A DNA stretch of 40,760 nt from an uncultured Lachnospiraceae bacterium (GTDB taxonomy: Bacteria > Bacillota > Clostridia > Lachnospirales > Lachnospiraceae), in contig CANQHZ010000029.1 in NCBI GenBank assembly GCA_947623805.1, forward strand, positions 1 to 40,760, given 5' to 3'. Below are positions 25,757 through 33,886 of this stretch, one piece after another (the stretch's first letter is position 1; every line of letters begins with the position of its first letter). The notes under the pieces are model-generated. The model was not told the origin of the DNA. It was given only the letters and a program-made list of their open reading frames with translations, and did no database searches. The position numbers and the translations under genes are program-made.

Positions 25757-26452
25757 GTGTTGGACACCGCGGCGATAAGAGATGCCGTCAATGTAAGAGA
25801 GATATACAGATATATGGGCTATCAGGGAAATGTCCCTGATGCTGATGTTTGCAAGCTGACTGATGAGGTTTTGGACGAGCTGTTGCAGGTTATAGAGCCA
25901 AAAAGCATATACAAACGTTTTGAATGTATCGTGGAAAATGGAGTAGTCAGTCTGTATGATTTGGAAAGCAAAAGCCTGTCAATTATGGCAACGAGCAGAA
26001 ATTTGTCCGACAACCTGGCACAATGTAGTCAGGCTGTCGTTATGGCGGCGACACTTGGCATAGGTGCTGACAAGCTGCTTGGCAGGTATGAGCTTATAAA
26101 TATGACAAAGGCGTCAATAGCGCAGGCGTGCGGCGCAGAATGTATAGAGGCATATTGCAATATCATTCAGGATGAGATAAAAAATTGGGCGGGAAAATCG
26201 AACATGTATCTTCGTCCTCGTTTCAGTGCAGGCTATGGTGATTTGGCGCTTGATATTCAAAAGGACATTTTTCGTGCGCTTGAATGTACGAAACGTATAG
26301 GCTTGACGCTTACGCAGAGTTTATTGATGTACCCTACAAAAAGCGTCACGGCTTTTATAGGAATTACAAAAAACGCACAAGGCTGTTACAGCAAATCAGG
26401 CGATAAATGCGCCGCGTGCGATAATAAAGGGTGTGAATATAGAAATGATTGA
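25757..26452 (+). CDS. Methionine synthase activation (reactivation) domain protein
   Basis: The 231-residue protein corresponds to the stand-alone form of the MetH C-terminal activation domain, which binds S-adenosylmethionine and re-methylates the cobalamin cofactor after oxidation. Family landmarks are AVNVREIYRYMGYQGN at the N-terminus, VVMAATLGIGADKLL, ACGAECIEAYCN, LRPRFSAGYGDLALDIQ (the R-x-R-x-S-x-G-Y-G-D-x-x-L signature) and YPTKSVTAFIGI. The Cys-rich end (CAACDNKGCEYRND) is typical of clostridial versions. GTG 25757 is 10 bases after GGAG. It overlaps metH by 20 bases, so the two are translated together and presumably work as a complex. Confidence 0.9.
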   Translation: MLDTAAIRDAVNVREIYRYMGYQGNVPDADVCKLTDEVLDELLQVIEPKSIYKRFECIVENGVVSLYDLESKSLSIMATSRNLSDNLAQCSQAVVMAATLGIGADKLLGRYELINMTKASIAQACGAECIEAYCNIIQDEIKNWAGKSNMYLRPRFSAGYGDLALDIQKDIFRALECTKRIGLTLTQSLLMYPTKSVTAFIGITKNAQGCYSKSGDKCAACDNKGCEYRND

Positions 26453-28883
26453 CGGTTTGGGTAAAAAACTGCTTTTTTTTGACGGAGGAATGGGTACGCT
26501 TCTGCAGGCCAGAGGCTTACAGGCGGGTGAAATACCCGAGACATGGAACATTCTGCATTCGGACAAAATCAAACAGATACACAAGGAGTATCTGCTTGCA
26601 GGCTGCGATATAGTCAAGGCGAATACCTTTGGCGTAAACAGCTTTAAGTGCAAGGACACGGATTACAGCGTGGATATGCTTGTCAGTGCGGGAATAAGGC
26701 TTGTAAAAGAGGCGATAAGCGAGGTAACGGCAGAGGAGACAATGGCGGATAGAAATTCCGCAGTAAGATACACTGCGCTTGACATCGGTTCACTTGGTAA
26801 GCTTTTAAAGCCTTTGGGCGAGATAGAATTTTCGACGGCATACGAGGCGTTTAAAGAGATAGTAATATCAGGCGATAAAGCGGGCGCAGACCTTATACTG
26901 CTGGAAACACTAAGCGATTCATACGAGATAAAGGCGGCTGTCCTTGCGGCAAAAGAGAACAGCTCACTTCCAGTGATAGTCACAATGATTTTTGACGAAA
27001 ACGGAAAGCTGCTCACAGGCGGAGACGTGGCAAGCGTCACGGCAATGCTTGAGGGGCTTGGTGTGGACGCGATAGGCTTTAACTGCGGCCTTGGACCTGA
27101 GCAGATGAAAAGACTGCTGCCAGAGCTTACCGCCTGCTGCTCGCTGCCAATTGTCATCAATCCAAACGCAGGACTTCCCGCCGTCGTAAACGGCAACACG
27201 GTTTATAACGTAGAACCGCCCGAATTTGCGCAGAGCGTAAAAACGCTTGTCGAGATGGGCGCAAGCGTAGTCGGCGGCTGCTGCGGCACCACGCCGGCGC
27301 ATATAAAGGCATTGACCGAGGCGTGCAAAAATATGCCAATCCAGCCGATAACAGACAAAAATATGACAGTAGTGTCATCTTATAACCATGCTGTATATTT
27401 CTCAGAAAAACCGCTTATAATCGGCGAGAGGATAAATCCGACAGGAAAGTCAAAATTCAAGCAGGCGCTCCGCGACCACGACATGGAGTATATATACAAA
27501 GAGGGACTTTTACAGGAGGAAAAGGGAGCGCATATCCTTGATGTGAATGTCGGACTTCCGGAGATAGACGAGCCTAAGCTTATGGAGGAGGCAGTGACAG
27601 GTATACAGGCGATTATAGACTTGCCACTGCAGATAGATACATCAGACACTGAGGCGATGGAGAGAGGACTTAGATGCTATAACGGCAAGCCGATGCTTAA
27701 TTCCGTAAACGGCAAACGCGAGTCTATGGAAAGCGTATTCCCAATCGCCAAAAAATATGGCGCTGTAGTAGTGTGTCTTTGTCTTGACGAGGGCGGTATA
27801 CCGGAAACCGCAGACGGGCGTATTGCGATAGCCAAAAAGATAGTAAAGACTGCCGCCGAATACGGCATACCGAAGAAAAATCTCGTGATGGACGCGCTCG
27901 TGCTCACGATAAGCACAGGACAGGATAATGCAAAGGTCACGCTTGAAACACTTCGCAGACTGCGTTACGAGCTGGGACTTCATACAGTGCTTGGCGTTTC
28001 AAATATTTCATTCGGATTGCCTGAGCGCAGCCGCATAAATACGGCATTTTTCACAATGGCGATGAACAACGGGCTAAGCGCGGGCATAGTAAATCCATCG
28101 AGCGAGCCCATGATGGCGGCATATTACAGCTTTAATGCGCTTGCGGGCTTGGACGAGCAGTGCATGGAATATATAGAAAAATGCTCACAGCAGCCTGAAA
28201 AGCCCAAAGTAGCGGGCGGTGCTTTAGCAAATGCAGACGCCAAGAGTGCGATGTCCTTGGAAGACGCGATAGTCAAGGGCCTGACCGAGAGCGCATATCA
28301 GGCGACGACAGCGCTGCTTGAACAGAACATCAACTCTCTCACGATAATAAACGATAAGCTAATTCCTGCGCTTGACATAGTGGGCAAAGGCTTTGAGGAA
28401 AAGAGAATGTTTCTTCCGCAGCTGCTCATGAGCGCTGACGCGGCAAAGGCGTCGTTTGAGGCGATAAAGAGCACACTGTCAAAGCAGGGCAGACAAAGCG
28501 AGAGCAAAGCGAAAATCGTCATAGCCACAGTCAAAGGCGACATACACGACATAGGCAAGAATATCGTAAAGACGCTGCTTGAAAACTATGGCTTTGATAT
28601 GCTTGATTTAGGAAAAGACGTGGCGCCCGAGACAATACTTGCAGCCGTAAAAGAGCATAATGTCAAGCTTGTAGGGCTTAGCGCGCTTATGACTACCACT
28701 GTAGTGAATATGGAAGAAACGATAAAGCTCCTGCACGAAAAAGCCCCCGAATGTAAGATTATGGTAGGCGGGGCAGTGCTTACGCAGGAATACGCCGATA
28801 TGATAGGAGCGGACTTTTATTCAAAAGACGCCATGGGCTCAGTGCGATATGCCAATGAGCTGTACGAGGCCGGAGAAATATAA
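26433..28883 (+). CDS. metH: Cobalamin-dependent methionine synthase lacking the activation domain
   Basis: Up to 816 residues, covering three of the four MetH modules: a homocysteine-binding zinc barrel (about 5-305; LFFDGGMGTLLQ, GFNCGLGPE and GGCCGTTP provide the Cys ligands), a pterin-binding methyltetrahydrofolate barrel (about 325-590; IIGERINPTGKSKF), and cap plus cobalamin-binding domains (about 610-816) with the base-off signature DIHDIGKN near 703-710, where His ligates cobalt. The missing fourth domain is supplied by the overlapping upstream gene. It catalyses homocysteine plus methyl-THF to methionine in the cytosol. GTG 26433 or ATG 26445 may start it; spacing from AAAGG decides neither cleanly. 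A bidirectional-type terminator follows within 6 bases. Confidence 0.93.
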   Translation: MNIEMIDGLGKKLLFFDGGMGTLLQARGLQAGEIPETWNILHSDKIKQIHKEYLLAGCDIVKANTFGVNSFKCKDTDYSVDMLVSAGIRLVKEAISEVTAEETMADRNSAVRYTALDIGSLGKLLKPLGEIEFSTAYEAFKEIVISGDKAGADLILLETLSDSYEIKAAVLAAKENSSLPVIVTMIFDENGKLLTGGDVASVTAMLEGLGVDAIGFNCGLGPEQMKRLLPELTACCSLPIVINPNAGLPAVVNGNTVYNVEPPEFAQSVKTLVEMGASVVGGCCGTTPAHIKALTEACKNMPIQPITDKNMTVVSSYNHAVYFSEKPLIIGERINPTGKSKFKQALRDHDMEYIYKEGLLQEEKGAHILDVNVGLPEIDEPKLMEEAVTGIQAIIDLPLQIDTSDTEAMERGLRCYNGKPMLNSVNGKRESMESVFPIAKKYGAVVVCLCLDEGGIPETADGRIAIAKKIVKTAAEYGIPKKNLVMDALVLTISTGQDNAKVTLETLRRLRYELGLHTVLGVSNISFGLPERSRINTAFFTMAMNNGLSAGIVNPSSEPMMAAYYSFNALAGLDEQCMEYIEKCSQQPEKPKVAGGALANADAKSAMSLEDAIVKGLTESAYQATTALLEQNINSLTIINDKLIPALDIVGKGFEEKRMFLPQLLMSADAAKASFEAIKSTLSKQGRQSESKAKIVIATVKGDIHDIGKNIVKTLLENYGFDMLDLGKDVAPETILAAVKEHNVKLVGLSALMTTTVVNMEETIKLLHEKAPECKIMVGGAVLTQEYADMIGADFYSKDAMGSVRYANELYEAGEI

Positions 28884-28888
28884 AAAAA

Positions 28889-28920
28889 TAAAAGCGCTGT
28901 CAAAATTGGCGGCGCTTTTA
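28889..28920. terminator. Rho-independent terminator after metH
   Basis: TAAAAGCGC (28889-28897) pairs with GCGCTTTTA (28912-28920), flanked by A-rich and T-rich sides, so it can work in both directions for the convergent metH and minus-strand small gene at 28958. Confidence 0.75.
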
Positions 28921-28957
28921 TTCATGATATATTCATGATAGTGGAAAAATTACATGC

Positions 28958-29233
28958 TTATCTGGCGTCATGGACATCGCCGTATTTTGTCATGTTTCCA
29001 ATAGTATTCTGGAACTTGGTTTCCTTTGACACGGTAAGCTCGCTTGCCAAGTCCATGTATTTGATGAAGACGTCCTCGACAGACATTCCCTTTTCCTTGG
29101 CTATTTCTTCCATAATAGGCTTAATCTTTTCAAGCTGGAAAGAAACGCGCGTTTTTTGCGGGTCAAAATCCTTTAAAACCTTATCTGCATATTCGTTAAT
29201 GCGGTCAAGCATAACCTTTTCGTCAGCTGTCAT
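28958..29233 (-). CDS. Small conserved-looking protein of unknown function
   Basis: A 91-residue, mostly helical, highly charged soluble protein that begins MTADEKVMLDRINEYADKVL and contains a K-T-R-V-S-F-Q-L-E-K-I-K segment. I do not recognise the family. The pattern of a short helix, a linker with K-x-R-V-S-F and a C-terminal helix could suit a small DNA- or protein-binding factor, but that is a guess. The start at 29233 follows GGGGGAAA; the open frame extends upstream to 29296 but would cross the putative promoter. It is transcribed divergently from DUF1015 by an overlapping promoter and ends at the metH terminator. Confidence 0.65.
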   Translation of the reverse strand: MTADEKVMLDRINEYADKVLKDFDPQKTRVSFQLEKIKPIMEEIAKEKGMSVEDVFIKYMDLASELTVSKETKFQNTIGNMTKYGDVHDAR

Positions 29234-29273
29234 TTTATTTCCCCCATTCCGTGCGGCTGCACACAAAATTGAT

Positions 29274-29302
29274 TTGATACAGATAGATTGTATCACTATA
29301 AT
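29274..29302 (+). promoter_or_regulatory. Putative sigma-A promoter of the DUF1015 gene
   Basis: TTGATA (29274-29279) and a perfect TATAAT (29297-29302) have an ideal 17-base spacer. The start would be near 29309, leaving a leader of about 130 bases before ATG 29439. It interlocks with the minus-strand promoter at 29287-29315. Confidence 0.65.
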
Positions 29303-29315
29303 AATGGATTGTCAA
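29287..29315 (-). promoter_or_regulatory. Putative sigma-A promoter of the small minus-strand gene
   Basis: On the minus strand, TTGACA (29315-29310) and TACAAT (29292-29287) are 17 bases apart. The start would be near 29280, about 47 bases before the gene start at 29233. Confidence 0.6.
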
Positions 29316-29438
29316 AAAGCATATCGTCAAAAATTTATCAAAATTCAATAAAAAGACTTCTAATTATGAATATTATCTGTTAAAATATTTTTATATATTT
29401 TAAGTAGTATTTAATACAATTTGGAGAGGAAGTGCGAG

Positions 29439-30677
29439 ATGGCAGTAATAAAACCATTTAAGGCGTATCGCCCCCGAAAGGGCTTGGAGGCGCAGATTGC
29501 CGCGCTGCCGTATGACGTGTACAGCAGAGAGGAGGCTTGTGAGGCGGTAAAGGGCAAGCCGCTGTCTTTTCTGAATATTGACAGGGCGGAGACGCAGTTT
29601 GACGCTTCGGTAGACACATATGACGACAGAGTGTATAAAAAGGCTCATGATTTGCTCTGGGGAATGATAGAAAAGGGCGAGTTTGTGCAGGAGGAAAAGG
29701 CGGTTTACTATATCTACGAGCTTACAATGGATGGCCGAGTACAGACAGGTATAGTGGCGTGCGCAAGCGTGGACGATTATCAGAATAATATCATCAAAAA
29801 ACACGAAAACACGCGTGCCGACAAGGAGCTTGACCGCATACGTCATGTTGAGGCTTGCGAGGCGCAGACAGGGCCTATTTTTCTGGCATACAGGTCAAAT
29901 GATGTGATTTGCAAAATCATAGACCGTATAAAGGCAGGGGACGCGCTTTATGATTTTACGGCTGATGATGGCATAAGACACAGAGTATGGATTATCGACG
30001 ACGATGCCGACATAAATGCAATAGGTAAGACATTTGAGGGCATTGGACAGATTTACATAGCTGATGGACATCACCGCTGCGCATCCGCCGTAAAGGTAGG
30101 GCTTAAAAAGCGTGAGCAGTTTCCCGATTTTACAGGGGATGAGGAGTTTAATTATTTTTTGTCAGTGCTTTTTGCGGACGATGAGCTTATGATTATGGAT
30201 TACAACAGGGTAGTCAAGGACTTAAACGGTTTATCGGAGGCGGAGTTTTTGAAGGGCGTTGAAAAGGTATTTGATGTGCTGTCAAAGGGCAGCGTATGCC
30301 AAAAACCGTCAAAAAAGGGCGAGGTCGCGATGCTGCTTGGAAACACATGGTATCTGCTTTCAGTGAAAGACGGGTACAAGAGCGACAATCCTGTCGATGG
30401 GCTCGATGTGGCGATACTTCAAAACAATATACTTTCGCCGCTGCTTGGCATAACGGACCCTAAGACTGACAAACGCATTGATTTTGTAGGAGGTATACGT
30501 GGTATCGAGGAGCTTGAAAGGCGCGTAAATACCGACAGTAAGGCGGCATTTGCCATGTACCCGACTTCGATATCGGAGCTTTTTGCCGTGGCGGACGCGA
30601 GTATGCTTATGCCGCCTAAATCAACATGGTTTGAGCCTAAGCTTAGGAGCGGGTTGTTTATACATTCCATAAAATAA
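29439..30677 (+). CDS. DUF1015 family protein
   Basis: The 412-residue cytosolic protein matches DUF1015: VIKPFKAYRPRKGLEAQIAALPYDVYS at the start, the conserved KHENTRADKELDRIRHVEACEAQTGPIF block (about 123-150), IYIADGHHRCASA near 210 and a P-K-S-T-W-F-x-P-K end. The family is widespread in clostridia and often found near serine biosynthesis genes; its reaction is unknown, though the D-G-H-H-R signature suggests a catalytic or phosphate-binding site. ATG 29439 follows GGAGAGG; TTG 29421 in frame is less likely. The MscS gene is 77 bases downstream and may be cotranscribed. Confidence 0.9.
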   Translation: MAVIKPFKAYRPRKGLEAQIAALPYDVYSREEACEAVKGKPLSFLNIDRAETQFDASVDTYDDRVYKKAHDLLWGMIEKGEFVQEEKAVYYIYELTMDGRVQTGIVACASVDDYQNNIIKKHENTRADKELDRIRHVEACEAQTGPIFLAYRSNDVICKIIDRIKAGDALYDFTADDGIRHRVWIIDDDADINAIGKTFEGIGQIYIADGHHRCASAVKVGLKKREQFPDFTGDEEFNYFLSVLFADDELMIMDYNRVVKDLNGLSEAEFLKGVEKVFDVLSKGSVCQKPSKKGEVAMLLGNTWYLLSVKDGYKSDNPVDGLDVAILQNNILSPLLGITDPKTDKRIDFVGGIRGIEELERRVNTDSKAAFAMYPTSISELFAVADASMLMPPKSTWFEPKLRSGLFIHSIK

Positions 30678-30754
30678 GTGTGAATATGCGGCTGCATTGC
30701 CCGTGAATATCTGCATTAAACAAAAAATATAATTTACAAACGGAGTGAGGCACA

Positions 30755-31612
30755 TTGTTATTAACTGAAATGGAAGAACTGAGCAAAAATTTAAACGCGC
30801 TGGAAAAATTTCTGTCCACGCTGCCTGAAAAGGCGCTTAATCTGGGTGTCAGAGTGCTGATTGCGGCGGTACTGTTTTTCATAGGCGTAAAGGTAATCAA
30901 ATTCATAAGGAAAATTACCAAAAAATCGCTCGAAAGGGCGAACGTAGAAGTCGGTGTAGTACAGTTCCTTGATGCGCTGATTAAGATACTGCTTTATATA
31001 GTGCTTATCATTATGGTAGCGGGCAACTTCGGCTTTGACGCGGCGAGCATAGTGGCGCTGCTTGGCTCGGCGGGCGTGACTATAGGTCTTGCGCTGCAGG
31101 GAAGTTTGAGTAACCTTGCGGGCGGGGTACTTATATTGCTGTTAAAGCCGTTCAGGGTAGGCGACTACATCATAGAGTCAGGGCACGGAACTGAGGGATT
31201 TGTAAAGGAAATCGGCATATTTTACACTAAACTTATGACAGTCGACAATAAAGTGGTAGTCCTGCCAAACGGCGGGCTTGCCGGTGCAGCGATAACAAAT
31301 GCATCTGAGGCAAATACGCGACGGGTTGACCTTATTGTAGGCATTTCATACAAAAGCGATATCAGTGTCGCGAAAGGCGCGATACGCGAGCTTATTGCCG
31401 AGGATGCCGATATTCTTCAGGATGAGCCTGTAAACGTGTTTGTCGATTCGCTTGGTGACAGCAGCGTAAACATCGGAATACGCTTTTATTGCGAAAATGA
31501 TAAATATTGGGAGGTGCGCTGGCGCGTGCTTGAAAATGTAAAGACAGCGCTTGACAATGCAGGAATTGAAATACCCTATCCGCAGGTTACAGTGCACAAT
31601 GCGGAAGATTAA
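30755..31612 (+). CDS. Small-conductance mechanosensitive channel (MscS family)
   Basis: A 285-residue membrane protein, the same length as E. coli MscS. Three transmembrane helices are visible: about 28-50, 70-90 and 93-128, the last with the pore-lining Gly/Ala pattern GSAGVTIGLALQGSLSNLAGGV and the KPFRVGDYI hinge. A cytoplasmic beta/alpha-beta vestibule follows (VVLPNGGLAGAAITNAS; PYPQVTVHN at the end). It should open under hypo-osmotic tension and release solutes. TTG 30755 follows CGGAGTGAGG. Family call is firm. Confidence 0.93.
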   Translation: MLLTEMEELSKNLNALEKFLSTLPEKALNLGVRVLIAAVLFFIGVKVIKFIRKITKKSLERANVEVGVVQFLDALIKILLYIVLIIMVAGNFGFDAASIVALLGSAGVTIGLALQGSLSNLAGGVLILLLKPFRVGDYIIESGHGTEGFVKEIGIFYTKLMTVDNKVVVLPNGGLAGAAITNASEANTRRVDLIVGISYKSDISVAKGAIRELIAEDADILQDEPVNVFVDSLGDSSVNIGIRFYCENDKYWEVRWRVLENVKTALDNAGIEIPYPQVTVHNAED

Positions 31613-31646
31613 CAGTGATTTAATGAGGCTTTTAAAAATTTAAAGG

Positions 31647-31675
31647 TTGACAAATCAGTATCCGGATAGTATACT
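31647..31675 (+). promoter_or_regulatory. Strong sigma-A promoter of the tRNA gene
   Basis: TTGACA (31647-31652), a 17-base spacer and TATACT (31670-31675) form a near-consensus promoter. Transcription would begin only a few bases before the mature tRNA 5' end, as is usual for single tRNA genes. Confidence 0.8.
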
Positions 31676-31686
31676 AATATCGTTAA

Positions 31687-31759
31687 GCTTTCGTAGCGCA
31701 GTTGGTAGCGCAACTGATTCGTAATCAGTAGGTCGAGGGTTCGAGTCCCTTCGAAAGCT
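31687..31759 (+). tRNA. tRNA-Thr (anticodon CGU)
   Basis: A full cloverleaf can be drawn: acceptor GCTTTCG/CGAAAGC, D arm GCGC...GCGC, anticodon stem ACTGA/TCAGT around TTCGTAA (anticodon CGT, reading ACG), variable loop AGGTC and T arm GAGGG/CCCTT with the TTCGAGT loop. The discriminator base is T, and CCA is not encoded. A T-rich run follows at once; with the acceptor arm it probably serves as the terminator. Confidence 0.93.
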
Positions 31760-31821
31760 TTTTTTTCTTTTGCCTAAAAATAATGTGCCTGTTATTTGTA
31801 GCAGACTTTATAATATTTATA

Positions 31822-31850
31822 TTTACTTTCATTTCGCTATGCTTTATAAT
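31822..31850 (+). promoter_or_regulatory. Putative promoter of the diguanylate cyclase gene
   Basis: TTTACT (31822-31827) and TATAAT (31845-31850) are 17 bases apart, 61 bases before ATG 31912. Confidence 0.55.
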
Positions 31851-31911
31851 TTTATTGGAATTTATTTTCACGATAAAAAACCACTGTATATAAATATAAA
31901 GGATAAATTAT

Positions 31912-33024
31912 ATGAAAGCCATCATTGCAAAAATAAGGCGGCTTGTTGACCGTTACATTATATCGGAGACTTTTAAGTTCAAATATGCGCTGACAATCTA
32001 TGCCATTGGGGGAGTGCATGTCTTCCTTGTCTTTCTTTTTGCCTTATTTCGCGTATATCCTATGGTAATTTTCAATATTGGCAGTGCCATTATGTATTCT
32101 CACTGTATCAAAATAATTAAATATGGTTATGATGAAGAAATGATTAAAACCTTTTATATCACATATCTTGAAATTATTCTGCATTCTTTTGCGGCTACAT
32201 TGTGCGTGGGGTGGCATTTTGGCTTTTCGCAGTATATAATCGGACTTATTCCATTTGGGTATTATATGTGCGTCACCATGATAGATAATGAAAAAAAGTA
32301 TTTGATTGCCACAATGCTTGGTTTCGGGGCATCTATATCTTTCATTGGCTGTCGTGTGCTTTCGGCATTGGTGGGTTCTTTTTACCAAGTGGATGTTTTG
32401 CCCGCCGTGGAGATACTGATTTATATTTTTAATTCTATATGCAATTTTTTCCTGTTGTTTATGTTTACGCTGATTTTTGTGATTGATATACAGATTACAG
32501 AGAAAAAGCTGCATAACCAGAATATTATCCTTGACAACATGGCAAGCACGGACCCAATGACAGGGCTTTACAACCGTCGCAGCATGCAGGCGTTTTTGGA
32601 GCACGCGGCCGCGTCAGATGAGCCTTTCTGTCTGATTATGTGTGATATTGACAACTTTAAACGTGTAAATGATACATATGGGCATGATTTCGGGGATATT
32701 GTGATAAAAGATATCGCGCAGATTATTACCCAGGAGATAAAGGATTTCGGGCACGTATGCCGCTGGGGCGGTGAGGAGATACTGATTTTGTGCAACGGCA
32801 AGCTTGACAAATTTCTGCCTATCGCCGAGAACATACGCCGAAATGTCGAAAAACATCCGTTCAGCAATAAAGTCACGACAATCCACTGTACAATGACACT
32901 CGGCATTGCGACACACAGAGAAAACCATAAGGTTGAGGAAACAATCAAGCACGCCGATGAGCGGCTTTATTACGGCAAGCAGAATGGGAAGAACAGGGTG
33001 GTTTCCGTGTATGATACGGCGTGA
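31912..33024 (+). CDS. Membrane-bound GGDEF-domain diguanylate cyclase
   Basis: The 370-residue protein has an N-terminal region (about 25-195) with five or six hydrophobic helices and little between them, then a short coiled linker and a GGDEF domain (about 205-368). The active-site loop is RWGGEEI, a functional GGEEF variant; D-P-M-T-G-L-Y-N-R-R and CDIDNFKRVNDTYGH supply metal- and base-contacting residues. It should make cyclic di-GMP in response to an unknown membrane or extracellular signal. The R-x-x-D inhibitory site expected upstream of the loop is replaced (K-D-F-G), so product feedback is probably absent. ATG 31912 follows AAAGGAT. No partner gene is adjacent; it converges on the ABC permease gene. 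Confidence 0.92.
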   Translation: MKAIIAKIRRLVDRYIISETFKFKYALTIYAIGGVHVFLVFLFALFRVYPMVIFNIGSAIMYSHCIKIIKYGYDEEMIKTFYITYLEIILHSFAATLCVGWHFGFSQYIIGLIPFGYYMCVTMIDNEKKYLIATMLGFGASISFIGCRVLSALVGSFYQVDVLPAVEILIYIFNSICNFFLLFMFTLIFVIDIQITEKKLHNQNIILDNMASTDPMTGLYNRRSMQAFLEHAAASDEPFCLIMCDIDNFKRVNDTYGHDFGDIVIKDIAQIITQEIKDFGHVCRWGGEEILILCNGKLDKFLPIAENIRRNVEKHPFSNKVTTIHCTMTLGIATHRENHKVEETIKHADERLYYGKQNGKNRVVSVYDTA

Positions 33025-33046
33025 TGCAAAGCATATGGCTTTTGCA

Positions 33047-33073
33047 GCCCGCAAGTCTAGTGTCCTTGCGGGC
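33047..33073. terminator. Hairpin between convergent GGDEF and ABC permease genes
   Basis: GCCCGCAAG (33047-33055) and CTTGCGGGC (33065-33073) form a perfect 9-bp GC-rich stem. It sits just after the cyclase stop and four bases from the permease stop. Neither side has a strong U tract, so efficiency is uncertain. Confidence 0.5.
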
Positions 33074-33076
33074 AAT

Positions 33077-33886
33077 TCATTGCCACAGTGCGATAATCTT
33101 TTTGTTCAGCAGATTAAGCATACCGTAAAGCAGCATGGCGATAGCGCACAGTATTACAATGCTGAGTATGACCATATCCAGCTTGAATACCTGACTTCCG
33201 TAAATAATCAGATATCCAAGCCCCTGGCGCCCCGCGAGAAATTCTCCGATTATCACGCCCACGAGCGCAAGCCCGATATTGACCTTGGCAATCGAGATGA
33301 ATGTCGGTATATTCTGCGGAAAGACTATCTTGGTAAATTTTTGAAGTTTATTGCCGCCGAGCGTTTCGATAAGTTTCAGGCGTTCGGGGTCGGTCTGTTC
33401 AAAGGCTTGATAGAGATTTAGGATGCAGCCAAAAATTCCCACAGACATGCCGCACAAAATAATTGTGCGCGGTCCGGTGCCGAGCCATACTATGATGAGC
33501 GGCGCGAGTGCGGACTTTGGCAGGCTGTTCAACACTATCAAAAACGGTTCAAGCATTTTGCCAAGTGACGGATAAAACCAAAAGAAAGTAGCCGTAATCA
33601 CTGAGAAAACGATGATAAGCAAAAAGCTAAGCCCCGATTCCAGCAGCGTAATCCCGATATGTCTCAATAGCGACATATCACGTATATCATGTACAAATAA
33701 TTTTGCGATGGCAAGAGGAGAGCTGAAATAAAAGCTGTCTATCCATTTGAAACTTGCTGCTGTCTGCCATAGCGCCAAAAATCCCGCAAACACCAAAATT
33801 CTGCACCAAAATATCAAAAGCTTATGCAGCTTTGCTTTGCGCATATAGTTTCTCTGTCCATCAGAACTATTGATTTGTGTTTTCAT
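33077..33886 (-). CDS. ABC transporter permease (SsuC/TauC/ThiX-like)
   Basis: A 269-residue inner-membrane subunit with about six hydrophobic helices and the binding-protein-dependent permease loop E-T-L-G-G-N-K-L-Q-K-F-T-K-I-V-F-P-Q, the EAA-type contact to the ATPase (about residues 180-200). It resembles importers of sulfonates, taurine or thiamine precursors; the substrate cannot be fixed. The start at 33886 lies inside the 3' end of the ATPase gene and follows GGAGGGAGC, giving a 20-base overlap and likely coupling; the longer frame from 33949 would run deeper into the ATPase and is rejected. No substrate-binding protein gene is nearby. Confidence 0.87.
   Translation of the reverse strand: MKTQINSSDGQRNYMRKAKLHKLLIFWCRILVFAGFLALWQTAASFKWIDSFYFSSPLAIAKLFVHDIRDMSLLRHIGITLLESGLSFLLIIVFSVITATFFWFYPSLGKMLEPFLIVLNSLPKSALAPLIIVWLGTGPRTIILCGMSVGIFGCILNLYQAFEQTDPERLKLIETLGGNKLQKFTKIVFPQNIPTFISIAKVNIGLALVGVIIGEFLAGRQGLGYLIIYGSQVFKLDMVILSIVILCAIAMLLYGMLNLLNKKIIALWQ

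Noticed and set aside
31769-31795. TTTTGCCTAAA after the tRNA as a half copy of the palindromic repeat
   Set aside because: About eleven matching bases in AT-rich sequence are not enough; no second arm is present.
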